A stretch of 64,000 bases of DNA from Clostridium aquiflavi (GCF_031344075.1 NZ_JAVJAN010000023.1:3138-67137); one strand, 5' to 3'; numbered from the stretch's first letter, positions 9,139-17,594 are shown. Translations and numbers: made by a program. The notes: generated by a model not told the origin, from the letters alone.

Positions 9139-9354
9139 TTATTTTGTTAATATCATAAATGCAATTATTAATCCATAAATAGCTGTTGCTTCTGCAAGTC
9201 CAGCTCCTATGATTAATGCAGTTTGAATTTTACTTGCTGCTTCTGGTTGTCTTGCAATTGCTTCTGTAGCCCTTCCTGTAGCTATACCAATTCCAATACC
9301 TGCCCCTAATCCTGTTAATACAGCAATACCTGCTCCGATAACTGCTAAATCCAT
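9139..9354 (-). CDS. atpE: F1Fo ATP synthase c subunit (rotor ring)
   Basis: This 71-residue hairpin has two membrane helices. Helix 1 carries the Gly-rich packing motif GAGIGIGIATG (about 17-27). The polar loop is ARQPEA (34-39), and helix 2 carries the ion-binding Glu55 in GLAEATAIYG. Known Na+-binding c subunits have a Gln in helix 1 and a Ser/Thr directly after the Glu. Here the corresponding residues are Ile22 and Ala56. That points to a proton-coupled enzyme, an inference from sequence only. The ribosome site is AGGAGG. Confidence 0.96.
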   Translation of the reverse strand: MDLAVIGAGIAVLTGLGAGIGIGIATGRATEAIARQPEAASKIQTALIIGAGLAEATAIYGLIIAFMILTK

Positions 9355-9386
9355 CGTAATTCCTCCTTAAAATAAATAATTTTTCA

Positions 9387-10067
9387 CTAATGTTCTGCTG
9401 TTGTTTTAATATTAATTATAGTTAACATAGTAAATACTAGCATTTGGATTGTTCCATCAAACAAATCAAAATATCCATGGACTATTATTGGTAAACCAAT
9501 TTGAGCTACCATGCCTATATGTCCTAATGCTTTGTATACTAAATCAACTAAAATTGTCGCTGCTAACATGTTACCAAAAAGTCTGAGTGCTAAAGATACA
9601 GGTAACATAACTCTTTCCATAATATTTATAGGTAACATACCTATAAATGGATGTCCAAAACCTTTTAAATATTTGCCTAAGCCATTTCTCTTAATTGCAG
9701 TAAAATTAATAACTACAAATGTTGTAATTGCAAGACCAACAGTTACACTTAAGTTTTGTGTTGGCGGTTTTATACCAACTAATCCTGTAAAATTTAATAA
9801 TAGTAAGTAAATTATCAATGTACCTACATAGGGTACAAACCCTACATAACTTTCTCCCATAGTATTACTAACAAGTGAAGTTACTGTTTCATAAAACTTT
9901 TCTAATGCAGCTTGTTTCTTATCTGGCTTTTGTTTTAAATTCCTTGTTAGTAAATATGCCGTTATTGCTACAGCTAGAATTATTATCCATTGAACTATTA
10001 CTTCTGGAATAATATCTACTGGGAAATCTCCAATTTTAAAGGAAAATACAACCTTACTGGGTTCCAC
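9387..10067 (-). CDS. atpB: F1Fo ATP synthase a subunit
   Basis: Subunit a is the stator channel protein that conducts ions to the c-ring. It has at least five hydrophobic segments and the essential Arg in LALRLFGNMLAATILVDL. The longest frame starts at a GTG (10076) that overlaps the ribosome site AAGGAAG. The GTG at 10067, eight bases after that site and one base past the atpI stop, is the better start (226 residues). Both candidate starts are GTG. Family length and operon position are normal. Confidence 0.94.
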   Translation of the reverse strand: MEPSKVVFSFKIGDFPVDIIPEVIVQWIIILAVAITAYLLTRNLKQKPDKKQAALEKFYETVTSLVSNTMGESYVGFVPYVGTLIIYLLLLNFTGLVGIKPPTQNLSVTVGLAITTFVVINFTAIKRNGLGKYLKGFGHPFIGMLPINIMERVMLPVSLALRLFGNMLAATILVDLVYKALGHIGMVAQIGLPIIVHGYFDLFDGTIQMLVFTMLTIINIKTTAEH

Positions 10068-10068
10068 T

Positions 10069-10434
10069 TTAAACACTTCCTTTCTTACTGTTTATACAGT
10101 TAAATGTTAAAAATACATAATGTGAGATAAAGCCACACATATAACAAGAAATGTATTCTACATTTTTTATAAAAGGTAATGATGCTAAAATTACAATACC
10201 TATTTTTAATGGTACACTCATAGTTATGTATTTATTTTTATTACTATATCCTAAAAAACTTCTGGTAATATACACATTTATCGTAAAGTTAATTAAAGAT
10301 ACTATAATACCTGCTAAATATATACTTGCATCCTTAAAAGAAAAAAGGATACTTATAATTAAAGATACTAAAAGTCCACCCCTTAAATCTAATTTAATCA
10401 TATCTTTAAGAAGTTTAATCGGCTCTCTATTCAT
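10069..10434 (-). CDS. atpI: ATP synthase protein I
   Basis: This 121-residue protein has four predicted membrane segments. AtpI proteins are poorly conserved assembly factors (c-ring assembly, possibly Mg2+ transport) encoded first in the atp operon. The identification rests on position, size and topology; no strong motif is visible. The GAGGAGAG ribosome site sets the ATG at 10434. Its stop is one base before the atpB GTG, which suggests coupled translation. Confidence 0.75.
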   Translation of the reverse strand: MNREPIKLLKDMIKLDLRGGLLVSLIISILFSFKDASIYLAGIIVSLINFTINVYITRSFLGYSNKNKYITMSVPLKIGIVILASLPFIKNVEYISCYMCGFISHYVFLTFNCINSKKGSV

Positions 10435-10464
10435 AACTCTCTCCTCTTGACTTCAATATGAGAT

Positions 10465-10493
10465 ATTATATAACCATATCAATGTTTAATAAA
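10465..10493 (-). promoter_or_regulatory. Possible promoter of the atp operon
   Basis: TATAAT (10470-10465) lies 31 bases before the atpI ATG, with TTTATT (10493-10488) 17 bases upstream as a weak -35. The -10 is perfect but the -35 is poor, and the DNA is AT-rich. Confidence 0.35.
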
Positions 10494-11360
10494 ATACTAT
10501 TTATAGTAATAAATTGCTTTTTATTCTCGTAATATGTGTTTATCTTCTATTTCCTTTGGTATATGCAGGTAAATTTCTCATTTAATCAGATTATCTTTAA
10601 AAATAAAATAATCAACATCAGTTCTTGCAATTATCAGAATATTCATTTTTTTGAATATTTTCTTTTTTTTTATGGTATCGTTTTCTGATGTTATTTTACA
10701 TGAATATACAAGTTTTATTAAACTTTATTCAATTTTTTTGTTGGATTTTTTTGTAATTTTGTAAAACGTTGTCGTTTTTGTTTTTGTACTAATGAATATA
10801 AAAAATTTGCTTTATTCAATTTTTTTTTTTAATATTCATTGATAAACCCAGTTACAGGCTTATAATCACTTTATTAAGTAGTATTTATAATTATTTAATT
10901 CAATATTGTTCTTTACATCTTGCATATATTCTTATTACATATACCATTAAATAGAGCAAAATTTGAAATTTGTAGGAATTCATTCATAACTATTATATTT
11001 ATGTTATGTAATTTTATTACCTTTTATTATAATAAATTATAATAATTTATTATTACTGTATAAAAAAAACTACACTTATAAATTAACTTTTTATTTGTAA
11101 ATTACAATCTTTAAATCTTATTTATTAATTTAATTAAAAATTAATAACTAGAATTTTAAAATTATGATTAAAATCCTTAATCTTTCTAAGATAATATGCT
11201 TTAAAATACTTATTAAGAACCTTTCATTTAACTTTCCAGTCTCAATTTTCAACTAAACATTTACCTTAACCTAGATTTTATAAACCTTTTAAACTTTAAA
11301 AAACGGTATTCTAAAAGTTATCCACAAATTCTTTAATAATATAAATTCCTAAAGAGTAAA
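10494..11360. other. Gene-free AT-rich region upstream of the atp operon
   Basis: About 870 bases contain no reading frame with a ribosome site on either strand. Visible details are an A/T-only hairpin at about 10637-10661 (AATATTCA/TGAATATT) followed by a T tract on the plus strand, two copies of TTTATTCAATTTTTTT (around 10727 and 10812), and one perfect DnaA-box 9-mer TTATCCACA at 11318-11326. None of these defines a feature with confidence. It may be a long leader, a decayed gene or an unrecognised RNA. Confidence 0.5.
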
Positions 11361-11393
11361 AAAATTGCTATGATTAATAATCATAGCAATTTT
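11361..11393 (-). terminator. Terminator after the thiolase gene
   Basis: This is a perfect inverted repeat, AAAATTGCTATGATTA with its exact complement (11361-11393). It is followed on the minus strand by a T tract, 25 bases after the thiolase stop. Confidence 0.85.
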
Positions 11394-11417
11394 CTTAAGA
11401 GTAATTAGTACTACTAA

Positions 11418-12599
11418 TTATAGTCTTTCAACTATAAGAGCAGTTCCCATTCCTCCACCTATACAAAGTGTTGCTAAACCTTTTTTAGCATCTCTTTTTT
11501 CCATTTCATGAAGTAATGTAACAAGAATTCTACCACCAGATGCTCCAACTGGATGTCCTAATGCGATAGCTCCTCCGTTAACATTAACTTTTTCCATATC
11601 GAATTTTAAATCTCTAGCAACTGCTAAACTTTGAGCTGCAAAAGCTTCATTAGCTTCGATTAAATCCATATCATCTATTGTTAAGTTAGCTTCTTCTAAA
11701 GCTTTCTTAGTTGCATGGAATGGTCCATATCCCATTATAGATGGATCTAATCCTTTTGATCCGTAAGAAAGTATTTTAGCTAATGGCTTAACTCCTAATT
11801 CTGCTGCTTTTTCAGCACTCATAACAACGAAAGCTGCTGCTCCATCATTTATTCCTGAAGCATTACCTGCTGTTACTGTTCCTTCTTTAATGAAGGCTGG
11901 TTTTAATTTAGCTAAAGATTCTTTAGTTGTTCCAAATCTTGGGAATTCATCAGTATCAAATACTTTTGGTTCTCCCTTTCTTTGTGGAATCATAACTGGA
12001 ACTATTTCATCTTTAAATCTTCCAGTTTCAATTGCTTTTTGAGCTTTTTGTTGAGATGAAGCTGAGAAAGCATCTTGTTCTTCTCTAGTTAATCCCCATT
12101 GTTTTGCGATATTTTCAGCAGTAACACCCATATGATAGTTGTTAAATGCATCCCATAATCCATCTTTTATCATAGTATCTGTCATTTTAGCGTCGCCCAT
12201 TCTTTGGCCCCATCTAGCACCTGGTAATACATATGGTGCTGCTGACATGTTTTCCATACCACCAGCAACTATAACATCAGCATCTCCTGCTTTTATCATT
12301 TGAGCTGCTAAACTAACTGCTCTTAATCCTGAACCACAAACTTTGTTGATTGTCATTGATGGAATTTCTACTGGTAATCCTGCTTTAACAGATGATTGTC
12401 TAGCTGGATTTTGTCCTAAACCAGCTTGTATAACATTACCCATTATAACTTCTTCAACAGCTTCTGGTTTAATACCAGCTCTGTTTACAGCTTCTTTAAT
12501 TACAGTTGCTCCTAATTCTACTGCTGGAACAGTTTTTAATGATCCACCAAAGCTTCCAAGAGCTGTTCTTACTGCACTTACAATAACTACTTCTTTCAT
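11418..12599 (-). CDS. thlA: Acetyl-CoA acetyltransferase (thiolase)
   Basis: The enzyme condenses two acetyl-CoA to acetoacetyl-CoA, the entry step to butyrate or butanol formation in clostridia. The 393-residue protein carries the acyl-accepting Cys88 in NKVCGSG, His349 in GGAIALGHPVGASGG and Cys379 in TLCIGGGMG. Length and sequence are close to clostridial ThlA. It is monocistronic, with a strong promoter, a Rex-like operator at the transcription start and a perfect terminator. The ribosome site is AGGAGG. It sits between the atp operon and wecB. In characterised clostridial ThlA the two cysteines can form a redox-switch disulfide; both are conserved here. Confidence 0.96.
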   Translation of the reverse strand: MKEVVIVSAVRTALGSFGGSLKTVPAVELGATVIKEAVNRAGIKPEAVEEVIMGNVIQAGLGQNPARQSSVKAGLPVEIPSMTINKVCGSGLRAVSLAAQMIKAGDADVIVAGGMENMSAAPYVLPGARWGQRMGDAKMTDTMIKDGLWDAFNNYHMGVTAENIAKQWGLTREEQDAFSASSQQKAQKAIETGRFKDEIVPVMIPQRKGEPKVFDTDEFPRFGTTKESLAKLKPAFIKEGTVTAGNASGINDGAAAFVVMSAEKAAELGVKPLAKILSYGSKGLDPSIMGYGPFHATKKALEEANLTIDDMDLIEANEAFAAQSLAVARDLKFDMEKVNVNGGAIALGHPVGASGGRILVTLLHEMEKRDAKKGLATLCIGGGMGTALIVERL

Positions 12600-12640
12600 G
12601 TGTAAATCCTCCTAAAAATTATATATGTTTAATATCCTTA

Positions 12641-12658
12641 TCGTTAAATTATTAACAT
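12641..12658. promoter_or_regulatory. Rex (NADH-responsive repressor) operator of thlA
   Basis: The 18-base sequence TCGTTAAATTATTAACAT matches the Rex consensus TTGTTAAnnnnTTAACAA at 12 of 14 fixed positions. It lies at the predicted transcription start, just downstream of the -10 element. Rex regulates thiolase and other fermentative genes in clostridia, which is established. Binding here is inferred. Confidence 0.65.
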
Positions 12659-12664
12659 AACATA

Positions 12665-12693
12665 ATTATACATTTATTTTTTTTATTAATCAA
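12665..12693 (-). promoter_or_regulatory. Sigma-A promoter of thlA
   Basis: On the minus strand, TTGATT (12693-12688), a 17-base spacer and TATAAT (12670-12665). The resulting start would be near 12658, about 58 bases upstream of the ATG. Confidence 0.7.
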
Positions 12694-12727
12694 GACTTTA
12701 TTGTTAAATTTTAGACAAAGTTTATAT

Positions 12728-13876
12728 TTATATTTTAAATTCTTCAACTTCTTTTTCACTTAACTCAAAATATCTCAATATAGAATCTACTATTCTAATT
12801 GAAGCAACACCATCTCCGTATGGATTTACTGCTTTACTCATACTACTATATGCATCAACATCATTTAATAATTTATTTGCTTCACTAACTATTTTTTCTA
12901 CATCAGTACCAACTAGTTTAACTGTTCCATATTGTACTGCTTCTGGTCTTTCTGTAACATCTCTTAATACTAATACTGGTTTTCCTAAATGTGGTGCTTC
13001 TTCTTGTAATCCACCTGAATCAGTCATAACTAAATATGATTTATTCATTAAATTATGAGTTTCTTTAGTATCTAATGGTGGTAATAAATGAACTCTGTCT
13101 AAATTGCCTAATTTTTCAAACACTACATCTTTAACAATTGGATTCAAATGAACTAAATATACTAATTCAACATCTTCATTATTTAAAACGATTTGCTTTA
13201 ATGAATCACAAATATTATTTATTCCTTCACCCCAATTTTCTCTTCTATGAGCCGTTACCATTATAACTTTTTTATTAAAATCTATTTTCTTTAATTCATC
13301 ATTTTCAAATTCATAATTTTCCTCTACTGTATACTTCATAGCATCTATAACAGTGTTTCCAGTTATATAAATAATATCTTCTGAAACACCCTCTTTTAAT
13401 AAATTCTCTTTAGAACTTTTTGTCGGTGCAAAATGTAAATCAGACAAGTTTCCTGTTAGCCTTCTATTCATTTCTTCAGGAAATGGGAAATATTTATTAA
13501 ACGTTCTAAGTCCAGCTTCTACATGACCAACTTTTATTTGCTTATAAAATGCTGCTAATGCTCCTGCAAAAGTTGTTGTAGTATCTCCATGTACTAATAT
13601 CATATCCGGCTTTTCTTGTTCAAATATTTCTTCTAATCCCTCTAATACTTTATTTGTTATTCCAGTTAAAGTTTGTCTTGTTTTCATTATATTTAAATCA
13701 AAGTCTGGTTTTATATTAAATAACTCTAAAACTTGATCCAACATTTCTCTGTGTTGAGCTGTAACGCACACCTTAGATTCTATTTCTTCTCTTTTTTTTA
13801 GCTCTTGAACTAATGGAGCCATTTTTATTGCTTCAGGTCTCGTTCCAAATATAGTTATAACTTTCTTTTTACTCAT
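12728..13876 (-). CDS. wecB: UDP-N-acetylglucosamine 2-epimerase (non-hydrolysing)
   Basis: This enzyme interconverts UDP-GlcNAc and UDP-ManNAc for wall teichoic acid linkage units or other surface polymers. The 382-residue GT-B-like protein has FGTRPEAIKMAPL at the N-terminus, HGDTTTTFAGALA and VGHVEAGLRT. The catalytic and allosteric-site elements include PFPEEMNRRLTG, VTAHRRENWGEG and SGGLQEEAPHLGKPVL. The start has a TTGGAGG site. The synonym is mnaA. It is followed by the thiolase gene and shows no terminator of its own. Confidence 0.95.
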   Translation of the reverse strand: MSKKKVITIFGTRPEAIKMAPLVQELKKREEIESKVCVTAQHREMLDQVLELFNIKPDFDLNIMKTRQTLTGITNKVLEGLEEIFEQEKPDMILVHGDTTTTFAGALAAFYKQIKVGHVEAGLRTFNKYFPFPEEMNRRLTGNLSDLHFAPTKSSKENLLKEGVSEDIIYITGNTVIDAMKYTVEENYEFENDELKKIDFNKKVIMVTAHRRENWGEGINNICDSLKQIVLNNEDVELVYLVHLNPIVKDVVFEKLGNLDRVHLLPPLDTKETHNLMNKSYLVMTDSGGLQEEAPHLGKPVLVLRDVTERPEAVQYGTVKLVGTDVEKIVSEANKLLNDVDAYSSMSKAVNPYGDGVASIRIVDSILRYFELSEKEVEEFKI

Positions 13877-14003
13877 AGTATTTCCTCCAATCTGCGATAA
13901 TAGATCTTACATACTTATTTTTTATATATAAAAATCTATTAATTCTTGTTAATATTTTTTGCATTATGTTTGTATATATTCTAAATTTAATCTATATAAT
14001 TTT

Positions 14004-14498
14004 TTAATAACCAAAGTCCTCATTTATGTTTAATGAATCATCATTTTTTACCCAATCTTCTACATCTATTTTAATGTAATCTTCTTTATCCTTTCTTATA
14101 ACAACATAAGAAATTCCGGCATTAATTATAAGTCTTTTACACATAGAACAAGAATTAGCATTTTCCACATATGCTCTTGTCTTAACATCTCTTCCTACTA
14201 GATATAATGTTGCTCCAATCATATCTCTTCGTGATGCACTAATTATAGCATTAGCTTCACTATGTACACTTCTACAAAGTTCATAATGTGTTCCTCTAGG
14301 GACTTGTAATTTTTCTCTTATGCAACTATTAATATCTATACAGTTCTTTCTTCCTCTTGGAGCTCCGGTATATCCTGTTGATATTATTTCATCATTTTTA
14401 ACTATTATTGAGCCATAATTTCTTCTTAGGCATGTACCTCTTTCCAATACAGTTTCAGCAATATCTAAATAATAATTCTCTTTGATTGTTCTTTCCAT
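14004..14498 (-). CDS. comEB: dCMP deaminase (ComEB family)
   Basis: This zinc-dependent deaminase converts dCMP to dUMP for thymidylate synthesis. It has the catalytic HSEANA (His and Glu) and CSMCKRLI (zinc Cys pair) motifs, and the N-terminal RGTCLRRNYGSIIVKND. The longest frame begins at 14522, but TTTTTAGGAG there is the ribosome site, so the ATG at 14498 is the start (164 residues). It lies downstream of upp but is separated from it by a terminator, so it is likely transcribed from its own promoter. Confidence 0.93.
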   Translation of the reverse strand: MERTIKENYYLDIAETVLERGTCLRRNYGSIIVKNDEIISTGYTGAPRGRKNCIDINSCIREKLQVPRGTHYELCRSVHSEANAIISASRRDMIGATLYLVGRDVKTRAYVENANSCSMCKRLIINAGISYVVIRKDKEDYIKIDVEDWVKNDDSLNINEDFGY

Positions 14499-14533
14499 TT
14501 TTAATTCTCCTAAAAATAACATTATTTATGTTA

Positions 14534-14542
14534 ATTATAACA
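14534..14542 (-). promoter_or_regulatory. Extended -10 promoter of comEB
   Basis: TGTTATAAT (14542-14534, minus strand) is an exact TGnTATAAT extended -10 element located between the upp terminator and comEB. No good -35 is visible. Confidence 0.4.
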
Positions 14543-14551
14543 GATAAATTT

Positions 14552-14593
14552 AAAAGGAGTATCTTTAAAATTTTTATTTAAGATACTCCTTTT
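14552..14593 (-). terminator. Terminator after upp
   Basis: AAAAGGAGTATCTT (14552-14565) is perfectly complementary to AAGATACTCCTTTT (14580-14593). The hairpin lies 17 bases after the upp stop and ends in T residues on the minus strand. Confidence 0.8.
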
Positions 14594-14609
14594 GTAATAA
14601 TATAAAATA

Positions 14610-15239
14610 TTATTTAGTTCCGAATAATCTGTCTCCGGCATCGCCTAATCCAGGAACTATATAACCTTTTTCATTTAATTTTTCATCTACAGAAGCTACA
14701 TATATATCTACATCAGGATGTTTTTGTTGTACTAATTCTATTCCTTCTGGAGCTGAAATTAAACACATTAGTTTTAAATTCTTAGCCCCTTTTTCTTTTA
14801 ACATAGTTAATGCATCTGCTGCTGAACCACCTGTAGCAAGCATTGGATCTACAACTATAACATCTCTTTCTTCTATATCTTTTGGAAGCTTACAAAAATA
14901 TTCTACTGGTTGTAATGTTTCTTCATCTCTATATAATCCTATATGACCGATTTTAGCAGCTGGTATTAAACTAAGAACACCATCAACCATTCCAAGACCT
15001 GCTCTTAAAATAGGCACTATAGCCATTTTCTTTCCAGAAACAACTCTACATTTTGTTTTACAAACAGGAGTCTCAATTTCTACTTCATCCATATTTATAT
15101 CTCTTGTTGCTTCATAAGTTAGTAACATTGAGATTTCTTTTACTAATTCCTTAAAATCCTTTGATCCTGTATCCTTACTTCTTACCATCGAAAGCTTATG
15201 TAGCACTAATGGATGATTAACTTCAATTACTTTACTCAT
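14610..15239 (-). CDS. upp: Uracil phosphoribosyltransferase
   Basis: Upp salvages uracil with PRPP to UMP. The 209-residue type I PRTase has the PRPP loop VVDPMLATGGSAADAL, the N-terminal HPLVLHKLSMVRSKDT and the uracil-site C-terminus GYIVPGLGDAGDRLFGT. The gene follows rpiB by 45 bases in the same direction. The ribosome site is GGAGGGATA. Confidence 0.97.
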   Translation of the reverse strand: MSKVIEVNHPLVLHKLSMVRSKDTGSKDFKELVKEISMLLTYEATRDINMDEVEIETPVCKTKCRVVSGKKMAIVPILRAGLGMVDGVLSLIPAAKIGHIGLYRDEETLQPVEYFCKLPKDIEERDVIVVDPMLATGGSAADALTMLKEKGAKNLKLMCLISAPEGIELVQQKHPDVDIYVASVDEKLNEKGYIVPGLGDAGDRLFGTK

Positions 15240-15284
15240 ATTTATCCCTCCAAAATTAAATGTTTAAATATATTAAATTTAATA

Positions 15285-15734
15285 TTATTTACTGTGTTTA
15301 GCTTCTATTTCACTAATCTTATCTATTCTCTTTTGATGTCTATCACCTTCAAACTTAGATGATATAAAAGTTTTTACTATGTCTAAAGCAAGACCAGTTC
15401 CAACAACCCTTTGACCTAATGTTAATATATTTGCATTATTATGTTGTCTTGTTGCATGTGCACTAAAAGTATCTGAACATAATGCAGCTCTTATACCTGC
15501 AACCTTATTAGCAGCAATTCCTATACCTATTCCTGTACCACAAACTAATATTCCAAGTTCGAATTCCTTAGCTACAACAGCTTCTGCTACTGGTAATGCT
15601 ATATCTGGATAATCGCAAGATTCTGTTGAATGTGTACCAAAATCTTTAACTTCATGTCCTTCACTTTCTAGAAATTTTATAATTTCTTGTTTTAATTCAA
15701 ATCCACCATGATCGCATCCGATTGCTAATTTCAT
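15285..15734 (-). CDS. rpiB: Ribose-5-phosphate isomerase B
   Basis: RpiB interconverts ribose 5-phosphate and ribulose 5-phosphate in the pentose phosphate pathway. The 149-residue protein has the N-terminal GCDHGGFELK, the active-site loop LGILVCGTGIGIGIAANK with its Cys, and LCSDTFSAHATRQHNNAN. The longest frame starts at 15749, but that ATG is part of the GGAGG ribosome site; the ATG at 15734 is the start. Galactose-6-phosphate isomerase subunits are relatives, but the housekeeping setting favours RpiB. Confidence 0.93.
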   Translation of the reverse strand: MKLAIGCDHGGFELKQEIIKFLESEGHEVKDFGTHSTESCDYPDIALPVAEAVVAKEFELGILVCGTGIGIGIAANKVAGIRAALCSDTFSAHATRQHNNANILTLGQRVVGTGLALDIVKTFISSKFEGDRHQKRIDKISEIEAKHSK

Positions 15735-15769
15735 AATCAAAACCTCCATACTATAATATATCTATTCAT

Positions 15770-15811
15770 AAAAAAAGAAGAAAAAGCAGATTATTAAACT
15801 TTATCTTCCTC
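15770..15811 (-). terminator. Probable terminator after the Sua5 gene
   Basis: On the minus strand, GAAGATAAAG can pair with CTTTTTCTTC (one mismatch) across a short loop, followed by seven T residues. Confidence 0.5.
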
Positions 15812-15857
15812 TTATTTTAAGCAATAATCAAAATCTTATTTATATATTCTTGTAAAA

Positions 15858-16907
15858 TTATACTTCTATAATATCAAATCCAGCGGCTTTATTTAGTCTA
15901 TTCATAATAGCTATTCCTACACCTTTTTCTTCATAAGCCTCTGCTAATATTACATCTGCACCTAAATCATCGCATTTTCTTAATGATTCAAATAAATTTT
16001 GTGCAACCATAAGTAAATTTTCTCTACTGCCTAGTACTACTTTGATTCCTTTATTATATTCTTTTTCATTTTCTTGTATTGTAAGTATACACACCTTTTT
16101 ATTATTATCTATATAATAATCTACCATTTCTTTCATTTTTTCAATAGTTTTTTTTCTTTCACCTGAAATTATCTTAACTTTAGCTTTAGGTGCATAGTGT
16201 CTATATTTCATTCCTGGTGCTTTTGGTTTTAAATCACCAGTACTCTTTTTCATTATAGCTCCATCTATTTCTATTTTATTATCTATCTGTTTTAACATTT
16301 CTAAAGTTATTCCACCTGGTCTTAATACTAATGGTGGATTAACTGTACAATCTAATATTGTTGATTCTAATCCTATATCACTTTTATTTCCACCGACTAT
16401 ACAGTCTACTCTACCTGACAAATCTTCTATGCATCTTTCTACATCTGTCGGGCTAGGTCTTCCACTTATATTAGCAGATGGTGCTGCAATAACCGTATTA
16501 GACATCTCTATTAATTTTAATGCTATTTCATTATTAGGCATTCTTATTCCTATAGTATCTAAATTTGCACTAGTCATATTAGGAATTATAGACTTCTTCT
16601 TTAAAATTAATGTTAATGGACCTGGCCAATATTTGTCTATTAATTTTTGAGCTATTTCTGGTATATCTTCAACTAAATTTTCTATATTTTTTGATGCAAC
16701 ATGAACAATTAAAGGATTATCTTGAGGTCTTCCTTTAGCTATAAAAATTTTTTTAACAGCATCTTCATTTAACGCATCAGAACCTAATCCATATACAGTT
16801 TCTGTTGGAAAAGCAACTATGCCACCATTTTTTATTATTTGTGCTGCTTCTTTCATTTTTTCTTCATCATCAATAATATTATTAATTTTTATAATATTGG
16901 TATTCAA
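15858..16907 (-). CDS. ywlC: L-threonylcarbamoyladenylate synthase (Sua5/YwlC type)
   Basis: The enzyme makes threonylcarbamoyl-AMP from Thr, bicarbonate and ATP for t6A37 tRNA modification. TsaD, which uses the product, is encoded at 49.6-50.6 kb. The 349-residue protein is the long Sua5 form. It has an N-terminal YrdC domain with GGIVAFPTETVYGLG, KGRPQDNPLIVHVA and APSANISGRPSPT, and a C-terminal Sua5 domain after the linker containing APGMKYRHYAPKAKV. The start is TTG at 16907, preceded by AGAAGG. It overlaps nothing and precedes rpiB. Confidence 0.94.
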   Translation of the reverse strand: MNTNIIKINNIIDDEEKMKEAAQIIKNGGIVAFPTETVYGLGSDALNEDAVKKIFIAKGRPQDNPLIVHVASKNIENLVEDIPEIAQKLIDKYWPGPLTLILKKKSIIPNMTSANLDTIGIRMPNNEIALKLIEMSNTVIAAPSANISGRPSPTDVERCIEDLSGRVDCIVGGNKSDIGLESTILDCTVNPPLVLRPGGITLEMLKQIDNKIEIDGAIMKKSTGDLKPKAPGMKYRHYAPKAKVKIISGERKKTIEKMKEMVDYYIDNNKKVCILTIQENEKEYNKGIKVVLGSRENLLMVAQNLFESLRKCDDLGADVILAEAYEEKGVGIAIMNRLNKAAGFDIIEV

Positions 16908-16925
16908 AATATGTGCCTTCTTTCT

Positions 16926-17453
16926 TTAAACTATTGTTTGTCCTCGTGCAATCTTTATATTTTGTATACTATAATCAGTATATATAGCTTTAACACAATT
17001 TCTATATATGCAGTCTAATAATAAATACTTCTTTAATCCGCCTTTTCTTACTATTTGAAAATAATAGGTTTTATTTGGATTTTTCTCCTGTATCTTATCA
17101 TATTCCTTTTTTATTTTAGGATGTCTTTTAAGAAAATTAGCATCTACAGTTCTCAATAGACTATTTTTAAATGAGACACTTGTAATAATAATTATTTCCA
17201 TATCATAATCCGATTTATTAGTATGTACTAAAACAACTTTGTCACATAATATTAACGATGTTGTTGTTAATATTCCTGTTTTAAACGTTAGACGATTATT
17301 ATTACATCTGTATTCTACCTTATATCCATTTAATTTAATAAGTATAGAAATTACTATTAAAAATTCAATAAAGGTTAAATATATTAAATAAAATACATTT
17401 AAAAGATTAGTTATTAATAAAACTGCCGGTAGTGTAGTTGCTAATATTATCAT
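16926..17453 (-). CDS. Small two-TM membrane protein of unknown function
   Basis: I do not recognise a family. From the ATG at 17453 it is 175 residues with two hydrophobic segments (about 1-20 and 21-42). A cytoplasmic-looking beta-rich domain follows, with several Lys/Arg clusters, somewhat like a PH-type membrane domain. The ATG has no ribosome site. A strong GGGGGTGAT site lies 60 bases further upstream, and the in-frame codon at the right distance is ATA (17513-17511). Starting there adds 20 residues, including a charged stretch (AIKKEKSSLKR) typical of a membrane protein N-terminus. It sits between prfA and the Sua5 gene. Confidence 0.7.
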   Translation of the reverse strand: MIILATTLPAVLLITNLLNVFYLIYLTFIEFLIVISILIKLNGYKVEYRCNNNRLTFKTGILTTTSLILCDKVVLVHTNKSDYDMEIIIITSVSFKNSLLRTVDANFLKRHPKIKKEYDKIQEKNPNKTYYFQIVRKGGLKKYLLLDCIYRNCVKAIYTDYSIQNIKIARGQTIV

Positions 17454-17536
17454 AAATATTATAAATCTTTTTAAAGATGATTTTTCTTTCTTTATAGCAG
17501 TATAAATATCTATAACATCACCCCCTATTATTTAAA

Positions 17537-17562
17537 AGCCTCACATTCTAAAATGTAAGGCT
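17537..17562 (-). terminator. Terminator after prfA
   Basis: AGCCTCACATT (17537-17547) pairs with AATGTAAGGCT (17552-17562) with one mismatch. On the minus strand it ends in TTTT. It lies between prfA and the small membrane protein gene. Confidence 0.5.
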
Positions 17563-17594
17563 ATTAAATAATGTCTGACATTTAAAGCAATGTC

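Noticed and set aside
9139..10067. Sodium-dependent ATP synthase
   Set aside because: The c subunit lacks the Gln and Ser/Thr ligands that mark known Na+-binding rings.
10637..10661. A/T hairpin with a following T tract on the plus strand as a small RNA terminator
   Set aside because: The stem has no G-C pair beyond one per arm, and no promoter is visible upstream on that strand.
11318..11326. Perfect DnaA box TTATCCACA upstream of the atp operon, suggestive of a replication origin
   Set aside because: Only a single box is present, with no dnaA, dnaN or AT-rich unwinding repeats nearby. A single 9-mer is expected by chance in a genome.
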